Origin: an uncultured Lachnospiraceae bacterium
Lineage (GTDB): Bacteria > Bacillota > Clostridia > Lachnospirales > Lachnospiraceae
DNA length: 35,068 bases
NCBI GenBank assembly: GCA_910584945.1
Contig: CAJUDY010000041.1
Location: 1 to 35,068 of the forward strand
Direction of reading: 5' to 3'
This document shows positions 15,669 to 23,235 of this stretch, piece by piece. The position numbers and the translations under genes were made by a program. The notes beneath the pieces are model-generated. The model made no database searches and was not told the origin of the DNA. It worked only from the letters and a program-made list of their open reading frames with translations. Within the stretch, counting starts at the first letter, position 1; every line of letters begins with the position of its first letter.

Positions 15669-16895
15669 CTAGCTGATCTCCTTCCGCCGGTACTCCCGAT
15701 AGATCACCGGCGGGAGCACCGCGGTCAAAACGGTATAGACGGTCAGGAGGATCGGCACCGCACCGAGCACTTTTGTGCCTATAAGATACAGTTGAAAATA
15801 GTCAAGGGCCTTCCCGATCTGCAGAAGCTGGTCCGGCAGCAGACTGATGATTCTGCTCACAACCAGGCTGTCGATATTGCTGAGAAAGGACGGAAGAAAA
15901 ATCAGCAGGACCGGAACCATGACAGCCGGCACCGCGGATCTGGTCCTCGCAGATACCAGCATGCTCAAAAAGGCGAGAAACAGGCAGCCCAGATATCCTC
16001 CAAGCAGGATCAGAAGATATTTCTGCCAGACCGTGATGTGATAAAAGCATTTCCAGCTCCCCCAGTCCACCTGAACCGCAAGATTCCAGCCGTCTGCGCC
16101 CAGGTAAGCAAGGACCACCGCCGTATACAGAAGAAACGCGGCAAAATAGACGAAGGATACCATGAGAAAACCGGCCTTCAGCTTTGCCAGGACAGCTTTG
16201 TCTCTTCCATATATAGAGGCAAAGAAAACCGCATCCGACTTCCAGGCAAACTCACAGGAGAAGATCCCCGCCGTCAGATAGCCCAGGACCAGCATAGTCA
16301 GCATCACCACCGTAGGCGCATATTCAAAAAGCTGTCTCCATCCGGTCACATAGTCGTAGGAAAACGGTGTCGGAATCGTCTCATACTGACGGATCAGATA
16401 CGCCTTTTCCCTCTCTGAAAACTGATCTTTCGCCTCATCTGCCAGCCACTCCTTTAAAAGCCGTACTCTGTTTTCATAGAACGAAGCGGCGTCCTCCTCC
16501 GTCAGAGAATCCGCCCGGTAATAGTCATGGCTCCGGAATCCTTCGGCATAAGAGCAGTTCAGAAGATCCCGGATTTCCTGAATCCCCTGCTGCCAGCCGA
16601 ACGCAATATTCTCTTCTCTGACATTTTCCGAACGCGCTTCCGGCGTCTCCCGGATTCTTCGATTTTCCGCGATGACCGCTCTTAAGCGTTCCTCATTCAG
16701 CTCACCGGCCCAGGCTTTGCGCTCCTCTCTTAACAAAGCGATGGCTGCCGGCCCGGTCTTAGGCTCTCCGTTTTCATCGATCCAGGAGAGGTTTGCGGCA
16801 AACAGACAGGTAATCCCTACAAGGACAAACAGCAGCACAAGGGCCGCTCTCCCGCCTGTTCTGGAAAATATTTTTTTCAGCTCATATTTCGTCAT
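15669..16895 (-). CDS. ABC-2 type transporter permease
   Basis: Integral membrane permease, 408 aa from ATG 16895 (MTKYELKKIFSRTGGRAALV). One N-terminal membrane segment (about residues 17-35) is followed by a long extracytoplasmic region of about 170 residues, then a cluster of five or six hydrophobic segments (for example VVMLTMLVLGYLTAGIFSCE and YLLILLGGYLGCLFLAFLSM). This is the ABC2_membrane layout. The start overlaps the stop of the ATPase gene by 14 bases, so the two are co-translated. It is the last gene of a sigma factor-membrane protein-ATPase-permease operon. The substrate is unknown; export of a peptide, lipid or drug is typical of the type. Confidence 0.88.
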   Translation of the reverse strand: MTKYELKKIFSRTGGRAALVLLFVLVGITCLFAANLSWIDENGEPKTGPAAIALLREERKAWAGELNEERLRAVIAENRRIRETPEARSENVREENIAFGWQQGIQEIRDLLNCSYAEGFRSHDYYRADSLTEEDAASFYENRVRLLKEWLADEAKDQFSEREKAYLIRQYETIPTPFSYDYVTGWRQLFEYAPTVVMLTMLVLGYLTAGIFSCEFAWKSDAVFFASIYGRDKAVLAKLKAGFLMVSFVYFAAFLLYTAVVLAYLGADGWNLAVQVDWGSWKCFYHITVWQKYLLILLGGYLGCLFLAFLSMLVSARTRSAVPAVMVPVLLIFLPSFLSNIDSLVVSRIISLLPDQLLQIGKALDYFQLYLIGTKVLGAVPILLTVYTVLTAVLPPVIYREYRRKEIS

Positions 16896-17769
16896 TCTGC
16901 CCGTCCGTCCTTTCCCCAAAATAATCCAGAAACAGATCCTCCAGCGTCGCCGTCTCAGGAACCGCATGTCCGGAAGGCGGATCGGAAGAGAGAATCCGCA
17001 GTCTGGCTCCTCCCGGTATCGTCTTCACATTGGATACTTTATACTTCTTCATATACGCGCCCACACTGTCCTTCGACACCGGAACGCTCCACACTCTGTC
17101 CGGCATGGAGAAAAGCAGCTCCTCGGAAGTACCGGAGGCCCGAATCTTCCCACCGTCCATCAGAAGGATTTCGTTCGCGATATATTCAATGTCCGATACG
17201 ATGTGGGTGGAAAGCAGCACCAGTCTTTTTTCTGAGAGTTCGCTGATCAGATTCCGGAAGCGAATCCGCTCATTGGGGTCCAGTCCGGCGGTAGGCTCGT
17301 CCAGAATCAGAATCTTCGGGTCGCCTAACATGGCCTGAGCGATTCCCACACGGCGCTTCATCCCGCCCGATAAGGCTTTCATCTTTTTCCTTTTCGCCTT
17401 TTCCATGCCCACCTGATTTAATAAAAGTTCTGCCCTCTGCTTTGCGGCCGCCGGACGCAGGCCCTTGATGGACGCGATATACATCAGATAGTCGTACACA
17501 CTAAAATCCGGATAATATCCGAAATCCTGAGGAAGATATCCCAAAAGCTTCCGGTATGCTCTGTCCATCTCCAGGATGTCCTTTCCGTTCCAGGTGATCC
17601 GGCCGCGGGTGGGCTTTAACAGGGTGCACAGCATACGCATCAACGTGGTCTTTCCGGCGCCGTTTACTCCCAGAAGACCATAGACGCCGGCAGTTAATCG
17701 ACAGGATACATCTTCCACCGCCGTGACGTCCTTAAATTCTTTCGTCAATCCCATAAGTTTCAATTCCAT
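16882..17769 (-). CDS. ABC transporter ATP-binding protein (ABC-2/CcmA type)
   Basis: 295 aa. Walker A is GVNGAGKTT, the signature ALSGGMKRRVGIAQAM, and Walker B ILILDEPTAGLDP, followed by the H-loop LLSTHIVSDIE. The C-terminal region (about 230-295) is a regulatory extension usual for drug/bacteriocin-type ATPases. ATG 17769 overlaps the preceding stop by one base (TGATG) and has GGAGGTGAGGA upstream. The alternative ATG 30 bases earlier lies within the previous gene. It powers the adjacent permease. Confidence 0.93.
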   Translation of the reverse strand: MELKLMGLTKEFKDVTAVEDVSCRLTAGVYGLLGVNGAGKTTLMRMLCTLLKPTRGRITWNGKDILEMDRAYRKLLGYLPQDFGYYPDFSVYDYLMYIASIKGLRPAAAKQRAELLLNQVGMEKAKRKKMKALSGGMKRRVGIAQAMLGDPKILILDEPTAGLDPNERIRFRNLISELSEKRLVLLSTHIVSDIEYIANEILLMDGGKIRASGTSEELLFSMPDRVWSVPVSKDSVGAYMKKYKVSNVKTIPGGARLRILSSDPPSGHAVPETATLEDLFLDYFGERTDGQNDEI

Positions 17770-18524
17770 CAAGTCCTCACCTCCAGGATTTCCCGACATC
17801 CCCTTTGTCCTCTGCTGATCCAGTACCCAAGATACAGGACGGCGGCGGCTGTCATAACAAGCCAGAGCGGCAGGGAGACTGCCTCATAGATTTTTTCATT
17901 CAGCACAAACTGTGTCCACACGGCACACCAGAGCATGCACAAAAGCAATGCCAGGTACTCTGAGCTCTTCCCGGCACTGTACAGCGTGCGGAAACAAATA
18001 CAGCAGGTCACGAGATAGGGCAGAAAGAAATGGATGACGATTTCTTCCACAGACATGGTTCCTGTCCCGACCGCTGACAGTACAAAAAGACTGAGGAAAA
18101 GCAGATCCACCAGGGCAGATAAAAAAATTCTCGCACTATAGATCTGGCGCAGGGAGTAATAAGCGGTATTTTCGATCTCCAACGCTCCGGAACTTTGATT
18201 TTTCCATAATTCCGGCAGAAGGAGCACCGCAAACAGAGAGGCCCCGATTCCCATACTTCTCTGTACATAAAAGCTGCTCCCTGTTAATACAAGCAACAGC
18301 CACAGAAAAAACAACAGAATTCCCTGCATCATCCACCAGCGTTTCTGAATATAGTGGCTTTGCTGGTATAAAAAATCCGCATAGGAAAGCGATTCACAGT
18401 CTTCCGCTTCATAAAATGCCGCCTTCGACCGCCGGATCGTCTCCTGCAGCCTTTGCTCATCGTAAATAATACATTTGTATACGCCCAGATCTCCCCTGAT
18501 CTGACGGTCGGATCTTCTCCTCAT
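17769..18524 (-). CDS. Multi-pass membrane protein of the sigma/ABC operon
   Basis: 251 aa from ATG 18524. The cytosolic N-terminal third (MRRRSDRQIRGDLGVYKCII..., residues 1-75) is followed by about six hydrophobic segments, starting MMQGILLFFLWLLLVLTGSS. It is coupled to the sigma gene by an ATGA overlap and to the ATPase gene by a one-base overlap. Position and size fit either an anti-sigma-like regulator of the ECF factor or an accessory membrane component of the exporter. I see no conserved zinc-type anti-sigma motif (HxxxCxxC), so the second reading is at least as likely. Confidence 0.82.
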   Translation of the reverse strand: MRRRSDRQIRGDLGVYKCIIYDEQRLQETIRRSKAAFYEAEDCESLSYADFLYQQSHYIQKRWWMMQGILLFFLWLLLVLTGSSFYVQRSMGIGASLFAVLLLPELWKNQSSGALEIENTAYYSLRQIYSARIFLSALVDLLFLSLFVLSAVGTGTMSVEEIVIHFFLPYLVTCCICFRTLYSAGKSSEYLALLLCMLWCAVWTQFVLNEKIYEAVSLPLWLVMTAAAVLYLGYWISRGQRGCREILEVRT

Positions 18525-19042
18525 AGCTCTCCCTCTCCCAAAAAGGCTAATAACAGTTGCTTTGTTCTTCGTATCCGGTATTTCACCAGCGGAAGGCCGA
18601 TGCCCAGGATTCTGGCGATGTCCTTTTGCCTGCATTCCTGCAGGAAATACAGAACCGCAGCCTCCCTCAGATCATCCGGCAGCCGTTCAAGAGCCATCCC
18701 TACAGCAATCTGCTCATCCAGAAGCTCCGTGCTCCGGTCCGGCCGCTCCGGCAGTTCTCCCATCGGGATCTCCTTTTCCTTTCTGTGATAGTCCCTGCAC
18801 ACATTTGCCGCAATCACGTACAAATAATTCACCGCCTTTCCATAATGCCGGTACTGCTTCAGAGTTCGGAAAAAGTGCACAAAGGTCTCCTGGGTCATAT
18901 CCTCTGCATCACCGATGTCTCTTACATGCGCCCGGCAGTATCTCAGAATCTTCGGATAGTATTTTTTGACAAACGCTTCCAGAGCCTCTTCGTCTCCCAG
19001 ACGCATTTTCCGGATCAGCAGAGCATCCAGGTCCACATTCAT
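18521..19042 (-). CDS. ECF-type RNA polymerase sigma factor
   Basis: 173 aa from ATG 19042. Region 2 spans FVKKYYPKILRYCRAHVRD, with the core-binding/-10 segment DAEDMTQETFVHFFRTLKQY. Region 4 spans LPDDLREAAVLYFLQECRQK and its helix-turn-helix DIARILGIGLPLVKYRIRR. AGGAGG about 11 nt upstream favours this ATG over another 24 bases earlier. It heads a four-gene operon with overlapping stops and starts, so it probably controls its own ABC transporter. A 14-base palindrome lies between the putative promoter and the gene. Confidence 0.9.
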   Translation of the reverse strand: MNVDLDALLIRKMRLGDEEALEAFVKKYYPKILRYCRAHVRDIGDAEDMTQETFVHFFRTLKQYRHYGKAVNYLYVIAANVCRDYHRKEKEIPMGELPERPDRSTELLDEQIAVGMALERLPDDLREAAVLYFLQECRQKDIARILGIGLPLVKYRIRRTKQLLLAFLGEGEL

Positions 19043-19081
19043 ACCTCTGGCTTCCTCCTTTATCATTCTTCTGTTACTTTT

Positions 19082-19104
19082 CAGAAAGCTTTCTGTCTAC
19101 TATA
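19082..19104 (-). promoter_or_regulatory. Palindrome and -10-like box upstream of the sigma operon
   Basis: CAGAAAGCTTTCTG (19082-19095) is a perfect 14-base palindrome. Directly upstream on the minus strand is TATAGT (19099-19104). The arrangement suits an operator just downstream of a promoter. The rest of 19043-19347 is a divergent intergenic region with a purine/pyrimidine-biased stretch and an extended TATGGTAAAAT-like -10 near 19300 for the DUF2284 gene. Confidence 0.4.
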
Positions 19105-19347
19105 ACGGCGGCGGGCGGAAAAAAGATAGTCGCTTCCATAAAAAAATCAGCAGATGAACCACATCATCCCTGACGGAAATCCCAGAGGCCTTTGCTCTTC
19201 CATACACCGGCGTAGATATGGAACCGTCGTCTCGTCTCCCATTTTTCGCATTTATCTCAAAAAGAAATTCTTTTTCTCTTTTTTCATTTTCTATGGTAAA
19301 ATGGGAGTTAAGAAAACACTGCTATAAGAAAGGACCCTGAACAGACA

Positions 19348-19887
19348 ATGGATGGAAAGAAATTAATTGACCTGGCACTGGAGATTGGTTTTGCCGACGC
19401 GGCGGCGATTCAGACGGACGAGCTGGTCTTCGTTCCGGCGTTCCGCGCTCTGTGCGAAGAGAACCAATGCGGAAAATACGGCGTCAACTACGCCTGTCCT
19501 CCGGCCTGCGGAACGGTGGAGGAGATGAAAGAGCGGGTACTTCGATATCGGCAGGCTCTGGTCATGCAGACCATGTGGGACATTGAGGACCCGCTGGACA
19601 GCGCGCAGATCAAGCCGGCCAAGGCTCAACACAACCAGATGACCCGCCGCCTGATCGACCAGGCGGGCGAGCCGGGACTGATGATCGGCGTCAGCGGCTG
19701 CAGCCTCTGCAATCCCTGCGCCATAGAAGAAGGAGAACCATGCCGTTTCCCAAAGCTTCGCTACTCCTGCATGTCCGCCTACTGCATCTTTGTCAAAGAG
19801 ATGACCGAGCGCTGTCATATGGATTACGACTGCGCGCCCGGCCTCACGACGTTTTTCAGTATGTATTGTTTTGATGAGAAGAAATAA
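19348..19887 (+). CDS. DUF2284 family predicted metal-binding protein
   Basis: 179 aa, cytosolic. The sequence is rich in conserved cysteines: CEENQCGKYGVNYACPPACG (N-terminal half), GCSLCNPCAIEEGEPCRFP and YSCMSAYCIFV. This matches the DUF2284 family, small proteins predicted to bind a metal or Fe-S cluster. AAAGGAC lies about 13 bases before the ATG. Length is normal. It converges on the aldo/keto reductase gene with 19 bases between stops. Function within the family is unknown; some members sit beside corrinoid or redox proteins, but no such neighbour is present here. Confidence 0.9.
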   Translation: MDGKKLIDLALEIGFADAAAIQTDELVFVPAFRALCEENQCGKYGVNYACPPACGTVEEMKERVLRYRQALVMQTMWDIEDPLDSAQIKPAKAQHNQMTRRLIDQAGEPGLMIGVSGCSLCNPCAIEEGEPCRFPKLRYSCMSAYCIFVKEMTERCHMDYDCAPGLTTFFSMYCFDEKK

Positions 19888-19906
19888 TGTTAATCCAACT
19901 TCCTTT

Positions 19907-20761
19907 TCAGCTCCCCTGCGCCGCCACCCGCGCAAGATCCGGGTGCTCTCCGCCCCAGCCGATCTGGGGCAGGCAGCGCAGCATGTATAAATCTTCTTCT
20001 GCAATCTCAATTTCCGGCAGTATAAGATTCTGGCGCATCCGCTCCATGGAAGAAGCCTTCGGGATCACGCCGATGCTCTGCTGCAGCAGGAACTTTAATA
20101 AAAACTGCGCCGGGGATACCTGATACTTTTCCGCCATCCGGATCACCGCCGGCTCCTCCAGGACGCGCCTTCTGCCCAGGGGGCTCCACGCCTGCACCTG
20201 GATGCCCCAGGACTTGCAGTACTGCACTGCCGCCTCCTGCAGATACCCCACATGAAGCTCCAGCTGATCCACCATGGGGCGTACCTTTGCGGTCTCCATC
20301 AGCGCTTCCAGATGGTGGGGCAGGAAATTGCTGACGCCGATGGCGCGGACCTTTCCCTGATGATAGAATTCCTCCAGCGCTCTCCAGCTCTCCCTGTCCA
20401 GTTCCTTCCAGTCCTTCGATTCCGGGTCCGGTTTGGGCCAGTGTAAAAGGAACAGATCCAGATAATCGGTCCCTAACCGTTCCAACGACTCCTCAAAACT
20501 TTTCACGGTCTTCTCATATCCCAGATTGGTCTTCCACACCTTGGAGGTCAGGAAGATCTCTTCTCTTTTGATCCCGCTCTCTTGAATCGCTTTTCCCACA
20601 TATTCTTCATTTTCATAGGCCGCCGCCGTGTCCAAAAGCCGGTATCCGGCCTCCAGCGCCATCCGCACGATCTGCTCGTCGCTTCCGTCGGTACATTTAT
20701 AAGTTCCATACCCGATGCGCGGCATCTTTACTCCGTTCTGCAATACATAATACTGTTCCAT
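19907..20761 (-). CDS. Aldo/keto reductase
   Basis: NAD(P)H-dependent carbonyl reductase of the AKR superfamily, 284 aa. The catalytic tetrad is visible: D44 and Y49 (RLLDTAAAYENE), K74 (LTSKVWKTN) and H107 (LFLLHWPKP). The AKR signatures GVSNFLPHHL and QVQAWSPLG, and the cofactor-binding region GVIPKASSMERMRQN, follow. ATG 20761 has AAAGGAAAG upstream; an in-frame ATG 42 bases earlier has no better signal. It is probably monocistronic. The length is usual for the AKR5-like 2,5-diketo-gluconate reductase branch, but the substrate cannot be assigned. Confidence 0.95.
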   Translation of the reverse strand: MEQYYVLQNGVKMPRIGYGTYKCTDGSDEQIVRMALEAGYRLLDTAAAYENEEYVGKAIQESGIKREEIFLTSKVWKTNLGYEKTVKSFEESLERLGTDYLDLFLLHWPKPDPESKDWKELDRESWRALEEFYHQGKVRAIGVSNFLPHHLEALMETAKVRPMVDQLELHVGYLQEAAVQYCKSWGIQVQAWSPLGRRRVLEEPAVIRMAEKYQVSPAQFLLKFLLQQSIGVIPKASSMERMRQNLILPEIEIAEEDLYMLRCLPQIGWGGEHPDLARVAAQGS

Positions 20762-20889
20762 CTGATCTTTCCTTTCCTCTTTACTACCATCATTTTCGCC
20801 CATTTTGTCGACTTTGTCAATCTTGTTATCCCTTAGATATACCGATAGAATACCAATTTCTTATGGGCTGCAAGACATTGAATAAAAGC

Positions 20890-20918
20890 TTTACACCTCC
20901 ATCGCCCGTTGGTATAAT
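20890..20918 (+). promoter_or_regulatory. Near-consensus sigma-A promoter for the 46-aa ORF
   Basis: TTTACA (20890-20895) and TATAAT (20913-20918) are separated by exactly 17 bases, about 40 bases before the ATG. The -35 region shares AAAAGCTTTACACC with the right arm of the hairpin at 21112-21152. Confidence 0.75.
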
Positions 20919-20956
20919 GGAAACATCCAAATACCACATCAAAAGGCGGTGATCAT

Positions 20957-21097
20957 ATGGGCATGACAAATAAGCAATTCCAGGGCTTTCTCCGACTTGC
21001 TTTAGAACTTCTTGAAAGAGCGTTCAAAAAGTCTCCTGACAATGAGGATTTAAAAAAAGTCAGAGATATTTTTCAGTCCATGTTGGAAGATGAATGA
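20957..21097 (+). CDS. Small acidic helical protein (46 aa)
   Basis: Starts MGMTNKQFQGFLRLALELLE and ends QSMLEDE. AGGCGGTGA, close to an ideal ribosome site, lies about 5 bases before the ATG. A near-consensus promoter and a downstream hairpin make this a complete small transcription unit. It is predicted to be entirely alpha-helical and charged (FKKSPDNEDLKKVRDIF), with no membrane segment. I recognise no family. It could be a small regulator. A start at the second Met, two codons later, is possible. Confidence 0.75.
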   Translation: MGMTNKQFQGFLRLALELLERAFKKSPDNEDLKKVRDIFQSMLEDE

Positions 21098-21111
21098 CTC
21101 ACAAATAAACA

Positions 21112-21152
21112 GGGTGTAAAGCCTTTGACATTTCCTCAAAAGCTTTACACCC
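21112..21152 (-). terminator. Terminator hairpin after dsdA, possibly bidirectional
   Basis: GGGTGTAAAG and CTTTACACCC form a perfect 10-bp stem around a 21-base loop. On the minus strand it is followed by TGTTTATTTG, just after the dsdA stop. On the plus strand it closes the 46-aa gene, though without a strong T-tract. Confidence 0.75.
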
Positions 21153-21160
21153 CTCGTCAT

Positions 21161-22495
21161 TCATTCCTCCGGATAGGTATTCTGATACGCTTCCCGCACC
21201 TCCTCCGGCACCAAACTGCCGCCGGTAGCCCAAGCGATGTGGACCGCGTCTTTCATTTTGTCTGTAAGACCATTCTCTTTCAGATAGGTTCTGATCTCCT
21301 CACTTTTTCCCCATTTCGCGACGCCCTGAAAGGCCGCGCAGGCGCTTGGCTCCAGGAAGATGTCTTCCGATTCCAGCAGGTCCCGCATATAGTCGTACAG
21401 CCTGGCATCCCGGACCGTGCACTCTCCGCTCAGCATCGGCGCGATCAGCTTTCCCACGAAGCCGGAGGGTCTTCCTACCGCCAGCCCGTCCGCGTCGGTT
21501 CTGCCGGTAAGTCCGATGTCCTGCACCGAGATGTCCCCGTGAAGTCTGGTCACCATCCCTGTCAGCATGCAGGGGGCCTGGACCGGTTCCACGAAGAAAC
21601 AGTGCACATGATCGCCGAATACATGCTTCAAGCCAAAGCTGATGCCGCCGGGCGCCCCGCCGACCCCGCAGGGAAGATAGACGAACAGCGGATGATCCTC
21701 GTCCACGGCAATCCCCTGTTCTGTCAACTGCCCGATCAGCCGGTTGGCCGCCACCGCGTAGCCCAGAAACAGATTCCTGGAATTCTCGTCGTCCACAAAA
21801 TAGCTCTTGGGATCTTCGTCCGACAGGCGTCTTCCGTTCTTGACCGCTCCGCTGTAGTCGGACTCATATTCCAGCACCGTCACCCCGCGGCTTCTTAAGA
21901 GGTCCTTTTTCCATTGTTTAGCATCAGCGGACATGTGGACGATTACCCGGTAGCCGATGGCCGCGCTCATGATTCCGATGCTCATGCCCAGATTGCCCGT
22001 GGAACCCACCTGGACCGTATACTGTTCAAAAAACTTACGGAATTCGGGCTCTGCCAGGCGGGCATAGTCGTCTTCCATCGACAGCATCCCCTGCTCAAAC
22101 ACCAGATCTTCCGTGTGTTTTAGCACCTCATAGATCCCGCCCCTGGCCTTGACGGAACCGGCGATGGCAAGGTGGCTGTCCTGCTTCAGCAAAAGCCTGC
22201 CTTTAAGCCCGCTGTCATACTTTACGTTCAGGAGTTCTTTCATCGCCGGAATCTCGGTCAACGCCGACTCGATCAGCCCACCCCGGTCTTTGGTCTCCGG
22301 AAAACACCGCATGATAAAAGGAGCAAAACGTTTCAGACGTGCCTCGGCATCCGCGATATCCTCCTTCTTCAGTTCGCAGTCCTTTCCGCTTTCCGCAAAG
22401 GAAACCCGGTCTGGATTGATCCAGACAACTTCCTTCCCCTCCCCGATCTCTCCGAGGATCGGAAAACGGTCTTTCAGCTCTTTCAGATTGTTCAT
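21161..22495 (-). CDS. dsdA: D-serine ammonia-lyase (D-serine dehydratase)
   Basis: PLP enzyme converting D-serine to pyruvate and ammonia in the cytosol. Length 444 aa agrees with the bacterial DsdA family (about 440). The PLP lysine is in IAGSVKARGG (K117). The family-typical KQDSHLA precedes it, and VGSTGNLGMSIG and the phosphate-binding glycine loop PCGVGGAPGG follow. ATG 22495 has AAAGGCGG nine bases upstream; another ATG at 22504 lies too close to that site. It is the last gene of the symporter/SHMT-like/two-component operon, 17 bases after the regulator, so its expression is probably tied to amino-acid sensing. Confidence 0.95.
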   Translation of the reverse strand: MNNLKELKDRFPILGEIGEGKEVVWINPDRVSFAESGKDCELKKEDIADAEARLKRFAPFIMRCFPETKDRGGLIESALTEIPAMKELLNVKYDSGLKGRLLLKQDSHLAIAGSVKARGGIYEVLKHTEDLVFEQGMLSMEDDYARLAEPEFRKFFEQYTVQVGSTGNLGMSIGIMSAAIGYRVIVHMSADAKQWKKDLLRSRGVTVLEYESDYSGAVKNGRRLSDEDPKSYFVDDENSRNLFLGYAVAANRLIGQLTEQGIAVDEDHPLFVYLPCGVGGAPGGISFGLKHVFGDHVHCFFVEPVQAPCMLTGMVTRLHGDISVQDIGLTGRTDADGLAVGRPSGFVGKLIAPMLSGECTVRDARLYDYMRDLLESEDIFLEPSACAAFQGVAKWGKSEEIRTYLKENGLTDKMKDAVHIAWATGGSLVPEEVREAYQNTYPEE

Positions 22496-22512
22496 GTTGA
22501 CCATCCGCCTTT

Positions 22513-23235
22513 CTATTCTTGCCGCTGTTCTTCTTCTGGCAGTCCTTCTTCCCCGCGCCTCTGTTTCAGCCAGGCCGCCGGCGTGACTCCCATCTGCATG
22601 CGAAAATATTTATAAAAATGATTCAGATTCTGATACCCCACAGCCTCCGCCGCCTCCTTAATTGCCAGCTTCTGTTCTTCCATCATCCGGACGCTATTTT
22701 CAATCCGAATCCTATGGACATAGGAAATGATCGTCATCCCCATATGTTTCTTAAAAAGCCGGGCCATATGACCGGGAGTGCAGAACGTCAGTTCTGCCAG
22801 CGCATCCAGCTCGATCTGCTCCGGATAATGCTCATAGAGGTAGGCAAGAATCGTGTCCACCACCTCGTTACCGGTGAAATTCCAGCCCACCGCCCGCACA
22901 ATGGCCTGCTCCAGCTGTTCAAAATCAATGGGCTTTGACAGGATGTCGCTGGCTCCCAGCCGCAGCGCCCTCTGAGCATAGGCAAAGGAATCGTAGGCCG
23001 TGATGATGATCACTTTGCAGTCTTTCATCCTGCTGATGATCTCAAAACCGTTCATATAGGGCATATGAATATCCATAAAGACCAGGTCCGGCTTTTTACT
23101 CTGGATCATATTCCAGGCATCCCGCCCGTTTTCTGCGGTTCCCACGATCTCGATGGGCAGCTTTCTGGCCTCAATAAAATGCCGGATAATATTCAAAGCC
23201 GCCTTCTCGTCATCACAGATCACTGCCTTGATCAT
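22513..23235 (-). CDS. Response regulator, AraC-type (YesN-like)
   Basis: 240 aa. The receiver domain has VICDDE and phospho-acceptor D55 (LVFMDIHMPYMNG), then T in IITAYD and K in LSKPID. The C-terminal AraC helix-turn-helix pair runs from about residue 140 to 230 (TPGHMARLFKKHMGMTIISY; IKEAAEAVGYQNLNHFYKYF). The ATG overlaps the kinase stop (ATGA) and AGGAGG lies upstream. It is paired with the cupin/PocR kinase and is inferred to control the amino-acid operon in which it lies. Confidence 0.95.
   Translation of the reverse strand: MIKAVICDDEKAALNIIRHFIEARKLPIEIVGTAENGRDAWNMIQSKKPDLVFMDIHMPYMNGFEIISRMKDCKVIIITAYDSFAYAQRALRLGASDILSKPIDFEQLEQAIVRAVGWNFTGNEVVDTILAYLYEHYPEQIELDALAELTFCTPGHMARLFKKHMGMTIISYVHRIRIENSVRMMEEQKLAIKEAAEAVGYQNLNHFYKYFRMQMGVTPAAWLKQRRGEEGLPEEEQRQE

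Noticed and set aside
15792..16418. 208-codon plus-strand frame opposite the ABC permease
   Set aside because: Its composition is basic and Gln-rich with no ribosome site or family. The permease frame explains the stretch.
19363..20010. Long minus-strand open frame opposite the DUF2284 gene
   Set aside because: Its translation is low-complexity Arg/Ala/Val-rich with no domain, while the plus strand encodes a conserved Cys-rich family. It is a shadow frame.
20886..21152. AAAAGCTTTACACC repeats as ends of a transposon
   Set aside because: One copy is part of a functional-looking promoter and the other is one arm of a hairpin terminator. There is no transposase or target duplication.
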